Program-made: the position numbers and the translations under genes | Assembly: GCA_002350065.1 (NCBI GenBank) | Contig: DEDQ01000005.1 | Location: 3,158 to 14,138 of the forward strand | Reading direction: 5' to 3' | Source of the DNA: Ruminococcus flavefaciens | GTDB taxonomy: Bacteria > Bacillota > Clostridia > Oscillospirales > Ruminococcaceae | Length of the DNA: 10,981 bases | Notes under the pieces: model-generated | The model's input: only the letters and a program-made list of their open reading frames with translations | What the model was told of the DNA's origin: nothing | The model's database searches: none | In this document: positions 1-6,954 of the stretch, in pieces | Layout: each line of letters starts with the position of its first letter | Numbering within the stretch: position 1 is the first letter of the stretch

Positions 1-1257
1 TTCCCCTCGGATATCGGCTATTTCCTGCTGCAGATAATTATCGCCGCCGTATTTCTTGTATTTGCCGCATATATCCTCAGACGCCGCAAAAAAGGTCTGA
101 CGTTCGGGTATCTCTCAGTCTACAGCACCGCTGTCGCCAGCGTTATATGCGTTCTCACGGTAGTCATATACGGTGCTAACTCCCCCAAGGACGCCCGCGA
201 CTACATCGATTCCGCGATGAACGGCAGGGAAAACGTCTATGAGGCGGTCTCGGAGGATAACTTCTTCCGCACCGATATCTCCGACGACTGCGACAACTAC
301 CCCATGCTGTGGGGGCTTCCCTCCATGAGGGCTTTCCAGAGCGTTGTCAGCACCTCTATCATGGAGTTTTACGACAATATCGGCGTACAGCGCGATGTTG
401 CCTCGCGTCCCGACGTAACGCATTACACGCTCCGCGGTCTGTTCTCCGTGAAGTATTTCTACCGCGAGGTCACTGACGGCTGCGCGATAGACAAAATATC
501 CGGCAAAACTCAGGATATCTCCGACAAGACCGGTAAAAACGGCATAAACGCCTCAAAGGTGGATATCAGGGAGTACCTCCCAGGCTTTAAGCTGGTGGAG
601 TCCGGCAAGAATTTCGAGGTCTACGAAAACGAGCTCTACATTCCCATGGGATTCGGCTACGATACGTATATCTCAGAGGACACCGCAAAGGGATTCCTCA
701 AAGGCACACGCGAAAAATTGCTTATAAAGGCACTCGTCCTCAGCGATGAGCAGATAGAAAAATACGGCGATATCCTCACGGAAATGTCACCTACCCTGCC
801 GCATAATTTCTCGAGAACAAGCTACGAACGTGCCTGCCATGAAAAACAGAGGAACTGCTCTAAGAGCTTCTCCTATGATTCCCACGGCTTCACCGCCGAT
901 ATAGAGCTCAAAAAGCCGGAGCTCGTATTCTTCAGCGTCCCATACAGCGAGGGCTGGACTGCTTCCGTCAACGGCAAGCCCGCCGACGTTGAAAAGGTCT
1001 CGTACGGCTTCATGGCGGTAAAGGCTGACGCCGGCGATAACAAAATAGAGTTCCGTTACGAAACTCCCGGCTTCCGCACCGGAGCCTGTATCTCGCTCGG
1101 AGCAGGAGGCGTGTTGATAGTCTATTTGCTGATAATGCGCTTGTTTGACAAAAAACGCCGCTTCAAACGCTTCACGCACAGCTATGACTACAGCTCGCTT
1201 GAAAAGGTCTCCGCATCGGAGATATACACCCGAAGCTTTATCAAAAAGGATAAATAA
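1..1257 (+). CDS. YfhO-family membrane protein, 3' part (5' end outside window)
   Basis: The reading frame is open from the first base and gives 418 residues of C-terminal sequence; the true start lies upstream, so the ATG at 217 is only an internal Met. Two hydrophobic segments are visible at about residues 8-25 and 37-60, followed by a long extracytoplasmic region and a final membrane helix at about 360-382 with a basic cytoplasmic tail. Family-typical patches are N210-ELYIPMGF-G219 and the beta-rich segment around P314-YSEGWTASVNGK, which ends just before the last helix. YfhO proteins are large polytopic GT-C-type glycosyltransferases; the Bacillus and Listeria members add sugars to lipoteichoic acid from an undecaprenyl-phosphate-sugar donor. 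The substrate here is unknown. The NUDIX gene follows after 32 nt, so the two may be co-transcribed. Family call is firm, role inferred. Confidence 0.85.
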   Translation, partial: FPSDIGYFLLQIIIAAVFLVFAAYILRRRKKGLTFGYLSVYSTAVASVICVLTVVIYGANSPKDARDYIDSAMNGRENVYEAVSEDNFFRTDISDDCDNYPMLWGLPSMRAFQSVVSTSIMEFYDNIGVQRDVASRPDVTHYTLRGLFSVKYFYREVTDGCAIDKISGKTQDISDKTGKNGINASKVDIREYLPGFKLVESGKNFEVYENELYIPMGFGYDTYISEDTAKGFLKGTREKLLIKALVLSDEQIEKYGDILTEMSPTLPHNFSRTSYERACHEKQRNCSKSFSYDSHGFTADIELKKPELVFFSVPYSEGWTASVNGKPADVEKVSYGFMAVKADAGDNKIEFRYETPGFRTGACISLGAGGVLIVYLLIMRLFDKKRRFKRFTHSYDYSSLEKVSASEIYTRSFIKKDK

Positions 1258-1289
1258 ATCAGTACACATAATATACAGGAGGAATTTCC

Positions 1290-1829
1290 ATGCATCTTGA
1301 TGAAAAAACACTCAGAAGCGAAACTATCTACGAGGGTCCCATATTCACAATTACCCACGACACCGTTGAGCTCGAAAACGGAAAAGAAGCTATCCGCGAT
1401 GTTCTTCTGCATCACGGCGGAGTCTGCGTGCTCCCCGTAAATGAGGATAACGAGGTCTTTCTCGTTAAACAGTTCCGTTATCCCTTCCGCACGGTTACTC
1501 TCGAAGCTCCCGCGGGCAAGCTCGAAAAGGGCGAGGACCACGCTGAATGCGGCAGACGCGAGCTCCTCGAAGAAACAGGCTGTACCTGCTCGGAGTACAC
1601 CTTCCTCGGCGAGATGTACCCCACTCCCGCATACAACACCGAGATAACCTATATGTACCTCGCGAGAGGGCTCTCCTACGAGAAGCAGTCCCTCGACCCC
1701 GATGAGTTCCTCGACGTTGAGAAGATGCCCCTCTCAGATGCGGTAAAGCTCGTAATGGAGGGAAAAATACCCGACGGAAAGACTCAGATAGTCATTCTCA
1801 AGGCTGCAAAAATGCTCGGTATAGACTAA
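1290..1829 (+). CDS. NUDIX hydrolase, ADP-ribose pyrophosphatase type
   Basis: A 179-residue protein with a perfect NUDIX box at residues 76-98: G76, five residues, E82, seven residues, then R90-E91-L-L-E94-E95-T-G97-C98. The glutamates bind the Mg2+ ions used for pyrophosphate hydrolysis. An N-terminal beta segment (about 12-45) precedes the catalytic fold, and the PAYNTEITYMYLA stretch after the box (about 113-125) is typical of the ADP-ribose pyrophosphatase (NudF/YqkG) subgroup. That group cleaves ADP-ribose to AMP and ribose-5-phosphate in the cytoplasm; length and architecture fit. The start is supported by AGGAGG at 1277-1282, 7 nt before the ATG. It lies 32 nt behind the YfhO gene and ends 5 nt before a strong hairpin terminator, so it is the last gene of its transcript. 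Exact substrate is inferred from family resemblance. Confidence 0.92.
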   Translation: MHLDEKTLRSETIYEGPIFTITHDTVELENGKEAIRDVLLHHGGVCVLPVNEDNEVFLVKQFRYPFRTVTLEAPAGKLEKGEDHAECGRRELLEETGCTCSEYTFLGEMYPTPAYNTEITYMYLARGLSYEKQSLDPDEFLDVEKMPLSDAVKLVMEGKIPDGKTQIVILKAAKMLGID

Positions 1830-1834
1830 AAAAG

Positions 1835-1871
1835 AAAGCATTCATCGGGACGCCCCGCTGAATGCTTTTTT
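1835..1871. terminator. Bidirectional intrinsic terminator between the NUDIX gene and spoVG
   Basis: A 10-bp perfect stem (AAAGCATTCA at 1835-1844 with TGAATGCTTT at 1859-1868) is extended, after one T/C mismatch, by CGGG/CCCG around the loop ACGC. On the + strand the stem runs into six T. On the - strand it runs into a CTTTTTTT tract (complement of 1828-1834). It therefore fits a shared terminator for the two convergent genes, whose stop codons flank it within 5 to 8 nt. Confidence 0.9.
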
Positions 1872-1875
1872 CATG

Positions 1876-2190
1876 TTATTCTTCATTCTCTCCTGTTTCA
1901 GCTTCGCCGGCAGAAGCCTCTTCTGCGGCGATAACCGCCATTTGCCTTTCATAGGCTTCAAGTATGCTTTCCTCGAAAAGCTTCCTTGCCGCGCCCGAGA
2001 TAGGGTGAACTATATCACGGAAGACACCGTTTTCATCTTTCCTGCTCGGCATTGCAACGAATAACCGCTCATCGCCCTGCACTACCTTGATATCATGAAC
2101 TGCGAACATATCGTCGATAGTTACAGAAACGACTGCGCGAAGCCTTCCCTCGGTCATTATTTTCCTTATTTTGACATCTGTGATCTCCAT
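1876..2190 (-). CDS. spoVG: SpoVG regulatory protein
   Basis: A 104-residue protein that follows the SpoVG family along its length: N-terminal MEITDVKIRK, the TEGR segment at 13-16, the VHDIKVV core at 31-37, LFVAMPSR at 43-50, and FRDIVHPI at 57-64. A variable acidic Ala/Glu-rich tail occupies about residues 88-104. SpoVG is a small nucleic-acid-binding regulator; in Bacillus it affects asymmetric septation and sporulation, in Staphylococcus and Listeria capsule, virulence and cell-wall traits. The start is supported by AAGGAGGT (complement of 2199-2206), 8 nt before the ATG. The gene stands alone, convergent with the NUDIX gene and divergent from murC, with its own promoter about 90 nt upstream. 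Its presence does not by itself prove that the organism sporulates, since non-sporulating Firmicutes keep it. Confidence 0.95.
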   Translation of the reverse strand: MEITDVKIRKIMTEGRLRAVVSVTIDDMFAVHDIKVVQGDERLFVAMPSRKDENGVFRDIVHPISGAARKLFEESILEAYERQMAVIAAEEASAGEAETGENEE

Positions 2191-2283
2191 GCTGTGCTAC
2201 CTCCTTTACTATGGATTCTATTACGTCGAACTGAAAAACAAATTTTACCATTGTTTATTCATCAAAACATATGTCCGCATTAT

Positions 2284-2312
2284 ATTATAACTCATTAATC
2301 TAAAAAAAGCAA
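2284..2312 (-). promoter_or_regulatory. Predicted sigma-A-type promoter of spoVG
   Basis: Read on the - strand: TTGCTT (2312-2307), a 17-nt spacer, then a perfect TATAAT (2289-2284). The -35 matches consensus at only the first three bases, but the spacing is ideal and the surroundings are AT-rich. A second TATAAT overlaps at 2284-2279. It would give a leader of about 85-90 nt before the spoVG start. I did not find a clear sigma-H motif such as drives spoVG in Bacillus subtilis. Confidence 0.6.
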
Positions 2313-2414
2313 TACTTATTTGAAATAATTAAAAAAATATTCGCCGATGTAAACCGTAAAAGTGACGCGCCGGTGACATTCAGCAAAAATCCGAACATTT
2401 ATTCAAATTTGCTA

Positions 2415-2443
2415 TTGAAAAATCCTGCGGGATATGTTACAAT
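2415..2443 (+). promoter_or_regulatory. Predicted sigma-A promoter of the murC operon
   Basis: TTGAAA at 2415-2420 and TACAAT at 2438-2443 are separated by exactly 17 nt, and a TG at 2435-2436 forms an extended -10 element. Each hexamer differs from consensus at one position. Transcription would start near 2450, leaving a leader of about 65 nt. A TATACT at 2455-2460 is a weaker alternative -10 with no matching -35. Confidence 0.75.
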
Positions 2444-2462
2444 AATAAAATAGGTATACTAT

Positions 2463-2485
2463 GTCAGCTCGCGGAAACGACTGAC
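2463..2485 (+). promoter_or_regulatory. Hairpin in the murC leader
   Basis: GTCAG (2463-2467) pairs with CTGAC (2481-2485) and, across a single bulged C, TCG (2469-2471) pairs with CGA (2478-2480) around the loop CGGAAA. It lies in the predicted 5' leader, about 18 nt before the ribosome site, and has no T-run, so it is not a terminator. It could affect mRNA stability or translation, or be chance. Confidence 0.35.
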
Positions 2486-2514
2486 TCAACACATATTAGA
2501 AAAGGTGATAGATT

Positions 2515-3942
2515 TTGGATAACAGTATCTTGAATATCTTAGAAGGCAAAAAGCATATTCACTTCATCGGTATCGGCGGCTCGGGAATGTATCCCCTCGC
2601 GCAGATACTCCACGGACAGGGCTACTACCTCACCGGCTCTGACAACAACGAGACCGAAACTCTCGACGCCGTAAGAAATATGGGTATCCCCGTGTTCATC
2701 GGTCAGCGCGCCGAGAATATCGAGGGCGCAGACCTCATCGTCCATACTGCCGCTATAATGGCTGACAATCCCGAGCTCATGGCCGCAAAGGCAAGCGGTG
2801 TTCCCGTGCTCGAGCGTGCAGACCTCCTCGGTATCGTTACGAGCTGGTACGATAACGCTATCTGCGTTTCCGGTACTCACGGCAAGACCTCCACTACTTC
2901 TATGATAACTCAGATACTCTTCACCGCAGGCATCGACCTCTCTGCATACATCGGCGGAAAGCTCCCCTGCATCGGCGGAAGCGGCAAATCCGGCACAAGC
3001 GATATCCTCGTGTGCGAATCCTGCGAATTCGAGGACCACTTCCTCAAATTTTACCCCGATATATCCGTTATACTCAATATCGACGCCGACCACCTCGACT
3101 ACTTCGGCACTCTCGAAAACATCATCAAGTCCTTCCATAAATTCAACGAGAACACATCGAAATGCATCATCATAAACGGCTCTGACGCCAACTCCATGAA
3201 GTCGCTCGAGGGCATAACCGGCAAGGAGATAATCACCTTCGGCAAGGACAGCTCCTGCGACTACTATCCCGGGAACGTCAAGCACGAAAACGGTCTGCTC
3301 ACGACCTATGACGCGATGTTCCGCGGAGAAAAGCTCGGCACGATAACTCTCCACGTTGCGGGTATACACAACGTGCTCAACTCGCTCGCGGCAGTTGCGG
3401 CGGCAAGATACGTCGGAGCCGATTTTCCCGCGATACAGAAGGGTCTCGAGGACTTCCGCGGTGCTAAGCGCCGCTTTGAGAAGCTCGGCTGCGAAAAGGG
3501 CATAACCGTCGTTGACGATTACGCTCACCACCCCACAGAGCTCGAAGCTACGCTGAATGCGGCAATGGAAATGGATTTTGGTCACGTATGGGCGGTATTC
3601 CAGCCCTTCACCTTCAGCCGTACAAAGCTCCTCCTCGACGATTTCGCCCGCGTTCTCCAGATACCCGACCACGCCGTCCTCACTGACATTATGGGCAGCC
3701 GCGAAAAGAACACCTACGGCATCTTCACCCGCCACCTCGCCGAGAAGATACCCGGCTGCATATGGTTCCCGCAGGACGAATCCGCTGAATGGACCGACGA
3801 GCGCAAATACGCTAATTTCCAGCAGATATGCGACTACGTCTGCGAGCACGCTCAGTCCGGCGACCTCGTTATAACTCTCGGCTGCGGCGACGCTTACAAG
3901 ATAGCTAAGATGATACTCAAAAAACTCGCAGAGGAGGATTAA
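2515..3942 (+). CDS. murC: UDP-N-acetylmuramate--L-alanine ligase MurC
   Basis: MurC uses ATP to join L-alanine to UDP-MurNAc, the first amino acid step of peptidoglycan precursor synthesis in the cytoplasm. The 475-residue product has full family length. Visible motifs: N-terminal UDP-binding loop H16-FIGIGGSGM-25; ERADLLG (100-106); ATP loop GTHGKTSTT (120-128); the clostridial-like CESCEFEDHFL (167-177); NIDADHLDYF (188-197); HNVLNSLAA (285-293); GAKRRFEKLG (317-326); DDYAHHPTE (334-342). The later motif, usually FQPH-x-x-S/T-R-T, reads FQPFTFSRT (362-370), with Phe in place of His. The start is a TTG at 2515, chosen because GGTGAT lies 5 nt upstream and translation from it begins just before the conserved fold. 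It is the first gene of a long operon; lexA begins 1 nt after its stop. Confidence 0.97.
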   Translation: MDNSILNILEGKKHIHFIGIGGSGMYPLAQILHGQGYYLTGSDNNETETLDAVRNMGIPVFIGQRAENIEGADLIVHTAAIMADNPELMAAKASGVPVLERADLLGIVTSWYDNAICVSGTHGKTSTTSMITQILFTAGIDLSAYIGGKLPCIGGSGKSGTSDILVCESCEFEDHFLKFYPDISVILNIDADHLDYFGTLENIIKSFHKFNENTSKCIIINGSDANSMKSLEGITGKEIITFGKDSSCDYYPGNVKHENGLLTTYDAMFRGEKLGTITLHVAGIHNVLNSLAAVAAARYVGADFPAIQKGLEDFRGAKRRFEKLGCEKGITVVDDYAHHPTELEATLNAAMEMDFGHVWAVFQPFTFSRTKLLLDDFARVLQIPDHAVLTDIMGSREKNTYGIFTRHLAEKIPGCIWFPQDESAEWTDERKYANFQQICDYVCEHAQSGDLVITLGCGDAYKIAKMILKKLAEED

Positions 3943-3943
3943 T

Positions 3944-4525
3944 ATGTCCAAGGAAAAGGAGCTTGAAGTCTTTAACTTCATAAAAAGCCGTCTCAGTGAA
4001 GGCATTTCGCCTTCCGTGCGTGAGATAATGGACGCGGCAGGTTTCAAGTCGACTTCGACCGCTCACCGCTATATCAACGCTCTCGTCGATGAGGGGCTCA
4101 TCGAGAAATCAGACAGCCTCAACCGTTCGCTCCGTCTGCCGAACAGCATGAGCGCCTCCGTGCCGATAATGGGTACGGTTACTGCCGGTCAGCCTATTAC
4201 GGCAGTTCAGGACATAACCGGCTACCTCGGGTTTGAAGCTCCCGGCTGCGACCCGAACGACCTGTTCGCACTGCGGGTACGCGGTGAGAGCATGATAAAC
4301 GCCGGTATCCTCGACGGTGATATCGTCATCGTACAAAAGACCGAATACGCTGAAAACGGCGATATCGTCGTCGCCTTCGTCGACGGCGAGGACGCTACGG
4401 TCAAGCGCTTCTACAAAGAGAAGGGCTGTTACCGACTTCAGCCGGAAAATGATACCATGGAGCCGATAATCCTCGACGAGTGCGAGATACTCGGCAAGGT
4501 CATCGGACTTAAAAGATACTATTAA
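3944..4525 (+). CDS. lexA: LexA repressor, self-cleaving SOS regulator
   Basis: A 193-residue protein with both LexA domains. The N-terminal winged helix (about 1-65) includes the helix-turn-helix stretch PSVREIMDAAGFKSTSTAHRY (23-43). A short linker leads to the S24 peptidase domain. The self-cleavage site is Ala81-Gly82 (VTAGQPI), the nucleophile Ser116 lies in RGESM, and the general base Lys154 in ATVKRF; spacing matches the E. coli dyad closely. LexA represses DNA-damage genes until RecA filaments trigger its autocleavage. The start is set by GAGGAGG (3931-3937) at the end of murC, 6 nt before the ATG; murC stops 1 nt earlier, so translation is probably coupled. There is room for no promoter of its own between the genes. 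Placement between murC and zapA is discussed as a finding. Confidence 0.96.
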   Translation: MSKEKELEVFNFIKSRLSEGISPSVREIMDAAGFKSTSTAHRYINALVDEGLIEKSDSLNRSLRLPNSMSASVPIMGTVTAGQPITAVQDITGYLGFEAPGCDPNDLFALRVRGESMINAGILDGDIVIVQKTEYAENGDIVVAFVDGEDATVKRFYKEKGCYRLQPENDTMEPIILDECEILGKVIGLKRYY

Positions 4526-4555
4526 ATATATACAGCTCAGAAAGGAAGATAAAAA

Positions 4556-4921
4556 ATGCTCAACGACGTTAAAGTTATCATATGCGGAAAAGAGTATAAG
4601 CTCAAGACATCAGAATCGCCCAACTACGTGTTCTCGCTCGCGAGAGCACTCGAAGCACGCATAAACGAGCTCATGAACTCCGGAAGCGGCTCATCGCCCT
4701 ATACTGCGTCGATAATGGTCGCTCTCAGCCTGCTCGATGACCTCAACAAGGCTAACAAGCGCCTCGACGATATCCGCACCCAGACCAAGGAATACGTTGA
4801 CGAAGCCGGCAAGAACCGCATAGAGCGCGATGCCGCTGTCAAGGAAATAGAGGCTCTCAAGGCTAAGATAGTCCAGCTTGAGAACATGGTCAAGCTCAGA
4901 CAGCTCAGCGACAGTATATGA
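4556..4921 (+). CDS. zapA: Cell division protein ZapA
   Basis: A 121-residue protein of ZapA type: an N-terminal beta segment (DVKVIICGKEYKLKTSE, about 4-20), a short helical region (about 24-40), a Ser/Gly-rich loop at 42-47, a second helix (about 50-60), and a long charged coiled coil (about 62-115). ZapA dimers and tetramers cross-link FtsZ filaments and stabilise the Z ring at midcell. The length is close to that of Gram-positive homologues. The ribosome site AAAGGAAG (4541-4548) sits about 7 nt before the ATG. It lies 30 nt after lexA, without a terminator between, and its TGA overlaps the ATG of the U32 gene in the sequence ATGA. The family call rests on the N-terminal pattern plus coiled coil and neighbours, because ZapA sequences diverge strongly. 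Confidence 0.85.
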   Translation: MLNDVKVIICGKEYKLKTSESPNYVFSLARALEARINELMNSGSGSSPYTASIMVALSLLDDLNKANKRLDDIRTQTKEYVDEAGKNRIERDAAVKEIEALKAKIVQLENMVKLRQLSDSI

Positions 4922-6954
4922 GCCCAAAGCCGGAGATACTCGCTCCCGCGGGAAGCCCTGAAACTCTCGCCGCGGCGCTCCGCTCTGGCGCGGACGCAGT
5001 GTACGTCGGAAGCAAGCGCTTTTCCGCGCGAAGCAGCGCTGCCAATTTCTCGGACGAGGAGCTCGCGGACGCTCTGCGCCTCTGCCACAGCTACGGCGCC
5101 AAGCTCTACCTCGCCGTGAATACCATAATTTCCGACGGCGAAGCCGACGATTTCCGCCGACATATCATGCTCACCTCTGAGCTCGGCGTTGACGGCTATA
5201 TCGTGCAGGACTGGGGCGCGGCGGAAATTATCCGCAAAGCCGTTCCCGATGCAGTTCTCCACGCATCAACACAGATGTCAGTACATACCGCCGCCGGAGT
5301 AAGATACCTCCGGGAGCTCGGCTACGTGAGGGCTGTTCCCGCACGCGAAGTCAGCCGCGATGTGCTGGAGGACATCTGCCGCGAAAACATCGAAACAGAG
5401 GCATTTGTCCATGGTGCGCTGTGTATGTCCGTCTCGGGACAGTGCTATATGTCCGCGATGATAGGTTCGCGCTCGGCGAACCGCGGCTGCTGCGGTCAGG
5501 CTTGCAGACTGCCTTTTTCGGCTGTCGGAAATAAAAGCCGCGCCGCGCTCTCGCTCAAAGACCTCTCTCTGCTCGAAAGGGCGGACGAGATAAAGAAAAT
5601 CGGCGTAGATTCACTGAAAATAGAGGGACGCATGAAGCGCCCCGAGTATGTTGCCTCCGCTGTGAACGAGCTGAAAACCGCTCTCGACGGCGGCAAGCCC
5701 GATATGCAGCTCCTGCGAGGCATCTTCTCCCGCAGTGGCTTCACGGACGGCTATTTTACGGGGAAAAGGCAGGATATGTTCGGTAGCCGCGAAAAGGACG
5801 ACGTCACCGCCGCCCGCACCCTTATCCCTCAGATACACGAGCTCTACCGCAGCGAGCGGCAGGTACATACGGTCGATATCCATGCTGTGATGAAGTCCGG
5901 CGAGCCGCTCCGCGTAATGGCGTACTGCGGCGGGATAACCGCTGAGGCGGTCGGCGATATCCCCGATATCGCGCAGAATCGCCCCACGGATATGGCTATG
6001 CTCGAGAAGCAGCTCTCCAAGCTCGGGGACACGGTTTTCCGGCTCGGAAAGCTCACGGCTGACCTCGACAACGGACTCTTCGTCCCCGCAGGCAAGCTCA
6101 ACGAGCTCCGCAGGGAGCTTACGGAAAAGCTCAAAAATGCCGTGATATCGCATAATACGCCGCACTACACTATTGCCGGCACTATGCCGGAGCTCCCCCT
6201 CGTCAAGCGCAGACCGCGTGAGGGAGCGCTCCCGCTGAGAACGTTCTGCCGCACCGCCGAACAGGCGCTCGCCGCCGCGGAAAAGTCAGAATTCGTGGCA
6301 GTACCGGCTGACATGATAAACTGCGAACTCCTGAGCCGCATTCCGGCTGAGAAGATAATCGCTTCGCCGCCCCGTTTTATTGCCGATGAAAAGGCTCTCG
6401 CGGCAAGGCTCGAGGACGTGAAAAGCTCCGGAGTTGAACGCCTGCTGTGCCATACTCCAGACCATATCGCGCTCGGCAGAGAGCTCGGATTCCGGCTCCA
6501 CGGAAGCTTTACGCTGAACGTGTACAACTCCTACAGCGCGGAATATCTGCGCAGTATCGGGCTTGAGGACTGCATTTTCTCTATCGAGGCGACCCTTGAA
6601 CAGCTCGCCGATGCAAAAACTCTCCTCCCGCTCGGAGCCGTCGTTTACGGCAGACTGCCTCTCATGCTGACGAGGAACTGTCCCGTTAAAAATGAGGTCG
6701 GCTGTAAAAAATGCACCGACAGACTCATCGACCGCACCGGCAGAGAGCTCCCTGTGGCTTGCTCACGCGAGTACGTGGAGATACTCAACTCAGATGTGCT
6801 GTATATGCATGACAGGCTCGCCGAGGTGCAGAATGCCGCATTCGGCGTGATACTGCTCAATGACGAGGACGCCCGACAGACCGCTGAAGCGCTCGCCGGA
6901 GCGAAGCCCTCCGGAAATATCACCCGCGGACTTTACTACAGAGGTATTGAATAA
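4918..6954 (+). CDS. U32 family protein with DUF3656 domain (RlhA-like RNA hydroxylation protein)
   Basis: A 678-residue protein. The N-terminal TIM-barrel region (EILAPAGSPETL, 6-17; DAVYVG, 26-31) leads to the exact U32 signature at 161-179 (E, F, G-A-L-C, G-x-C, S). Cysteines C169, C176, C191/C192 and C196 fit the known U32 iron-sulfur ligands, followed by SLKIEGRMKRPEYV (232-245). Residues about 315-405 resemble DUF3656, including QLSKLGDTVF and GLFVPAGKLNELRRE. The rest looks like a second, degenerate U32 half (HGSFTLNVYNS from 528) with its own cysteines C588, C596, C599 and C615. E. coli RlhA, with the same domain order and similar size, is needed for hydroxylation of 23S rRNA C2501; older annotations say peptidase or collagenase. 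The start has no good ribosome site, but ATGA overlap with zapA implies translational coupling. The exact substrate is inferred. Confidence 0.9.
   Translation: MSPKPEILAPAGSPETLAAALRSGADAVYVGSKRFSARSSAANFSDEELADALRLCHSYGAKLYLAVNTIISDGEADDFRRHIMLTSELGVDGYIVQDWGAAEIIRKAVPDAVLHASTQMSVHTAAGVRYLRELGYVRAVPAREVSRDVLEDICRENIETEAFVHGALCMSVSGQCYMSAMIGSRSANRGCCGQACRLPFSAVGNKSRAALSLKDLSLLERADEIKKIGVDSLKIEGRMKRPEYVASAVNELKTALDGGKPDMQLLRGIFSRSGFTDGYFTGKRQDMFGSREKDDVTAARTLIPQIHELYRSERQVHTVDIHAVMKSGEPLRVMAYCGGITAEAVGDIPDIAQNRPTDMAMLEKQLSKLGDTVFRLGKLTADLDNGLFVPAGKLNELRRELTEKLKNAVISHNTPHYTIAGTMPELPLVKRRPREGALPLRTFCRTAEQALAAAEKSEFVAVPADMINCELLSRIPAEKIIASPPRFIADEKALAARLEDVKSSGVERLLCHTPDHIALGRELGFRLHGSFTLNVYNSYSAEYLRSIGLEDCIFSIEATLEQLADAKTLLPLGAVVYGRLPLMLTRNCPVKNEVGCKKCTDRLIDRTGRELPVACSREYVEILNSDVLYMHDRLAEVQNAAFGVILLNDEDARQTAEALAGAKPSGNITRGLYYRGIE

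Larger units (their letters stand above)
2191..2514. other. Divergent intergenic region between spoVG and murC
   Basis: This 324-bp stretch is clearly more AT-rich than the surrounding genes, and I see no gene in it. From left to right it holds the spoVG ribosome site (2199-2206), the spoVG promoter (2284-2312), an 11-bp-spaced direct repeat of GTGAC (2362-2366 and 2373-2377), a degenerate SOS-like half-palindrome (2392-2405), the murC promoter (2415-2443), a leader hairpin (2463-2485) and the murC ribosome site (2503-2509). Confidence 0.8.

Noticed and set aside
217..1257. Treating the first gene as complete with an ATG at 217
   Set aside because: The same frame is open back to base 1 and encodes membrane segments typical of YfhO proteins, so the gene is cut by the window edge.
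1873..2298. Small + strand open frames opposite spoVG and its leader
   Set aside because: They overlap spoVG or its promoter, lack ribosome sites, and have no recognisable protein features.
2370..2396. GGATTT and GAAT words on the - strand, considered as a sigma-H promoter for spoVG
   Set aside because: They are only about 5 nt apart, far from the spacing of sigma-H promoters.
2539..4047. Long open frame (502 codons) on the - strand opposite murC
   Set aside because: It mirrors murC codon usage, lacks a convincing ribosome site and resembles no family I know, while the + strand frame has every MurC motif.
4254..4268. CGAAC-N5-GTTCG inverted repeat inside lexA, resembling an SOS box
   Set aside because: The spacer is five bases rather than the four of the Gram-positive LexA box, it lies in the middle of coding sequence, and the codons are needed for the conserved peptidase domain.
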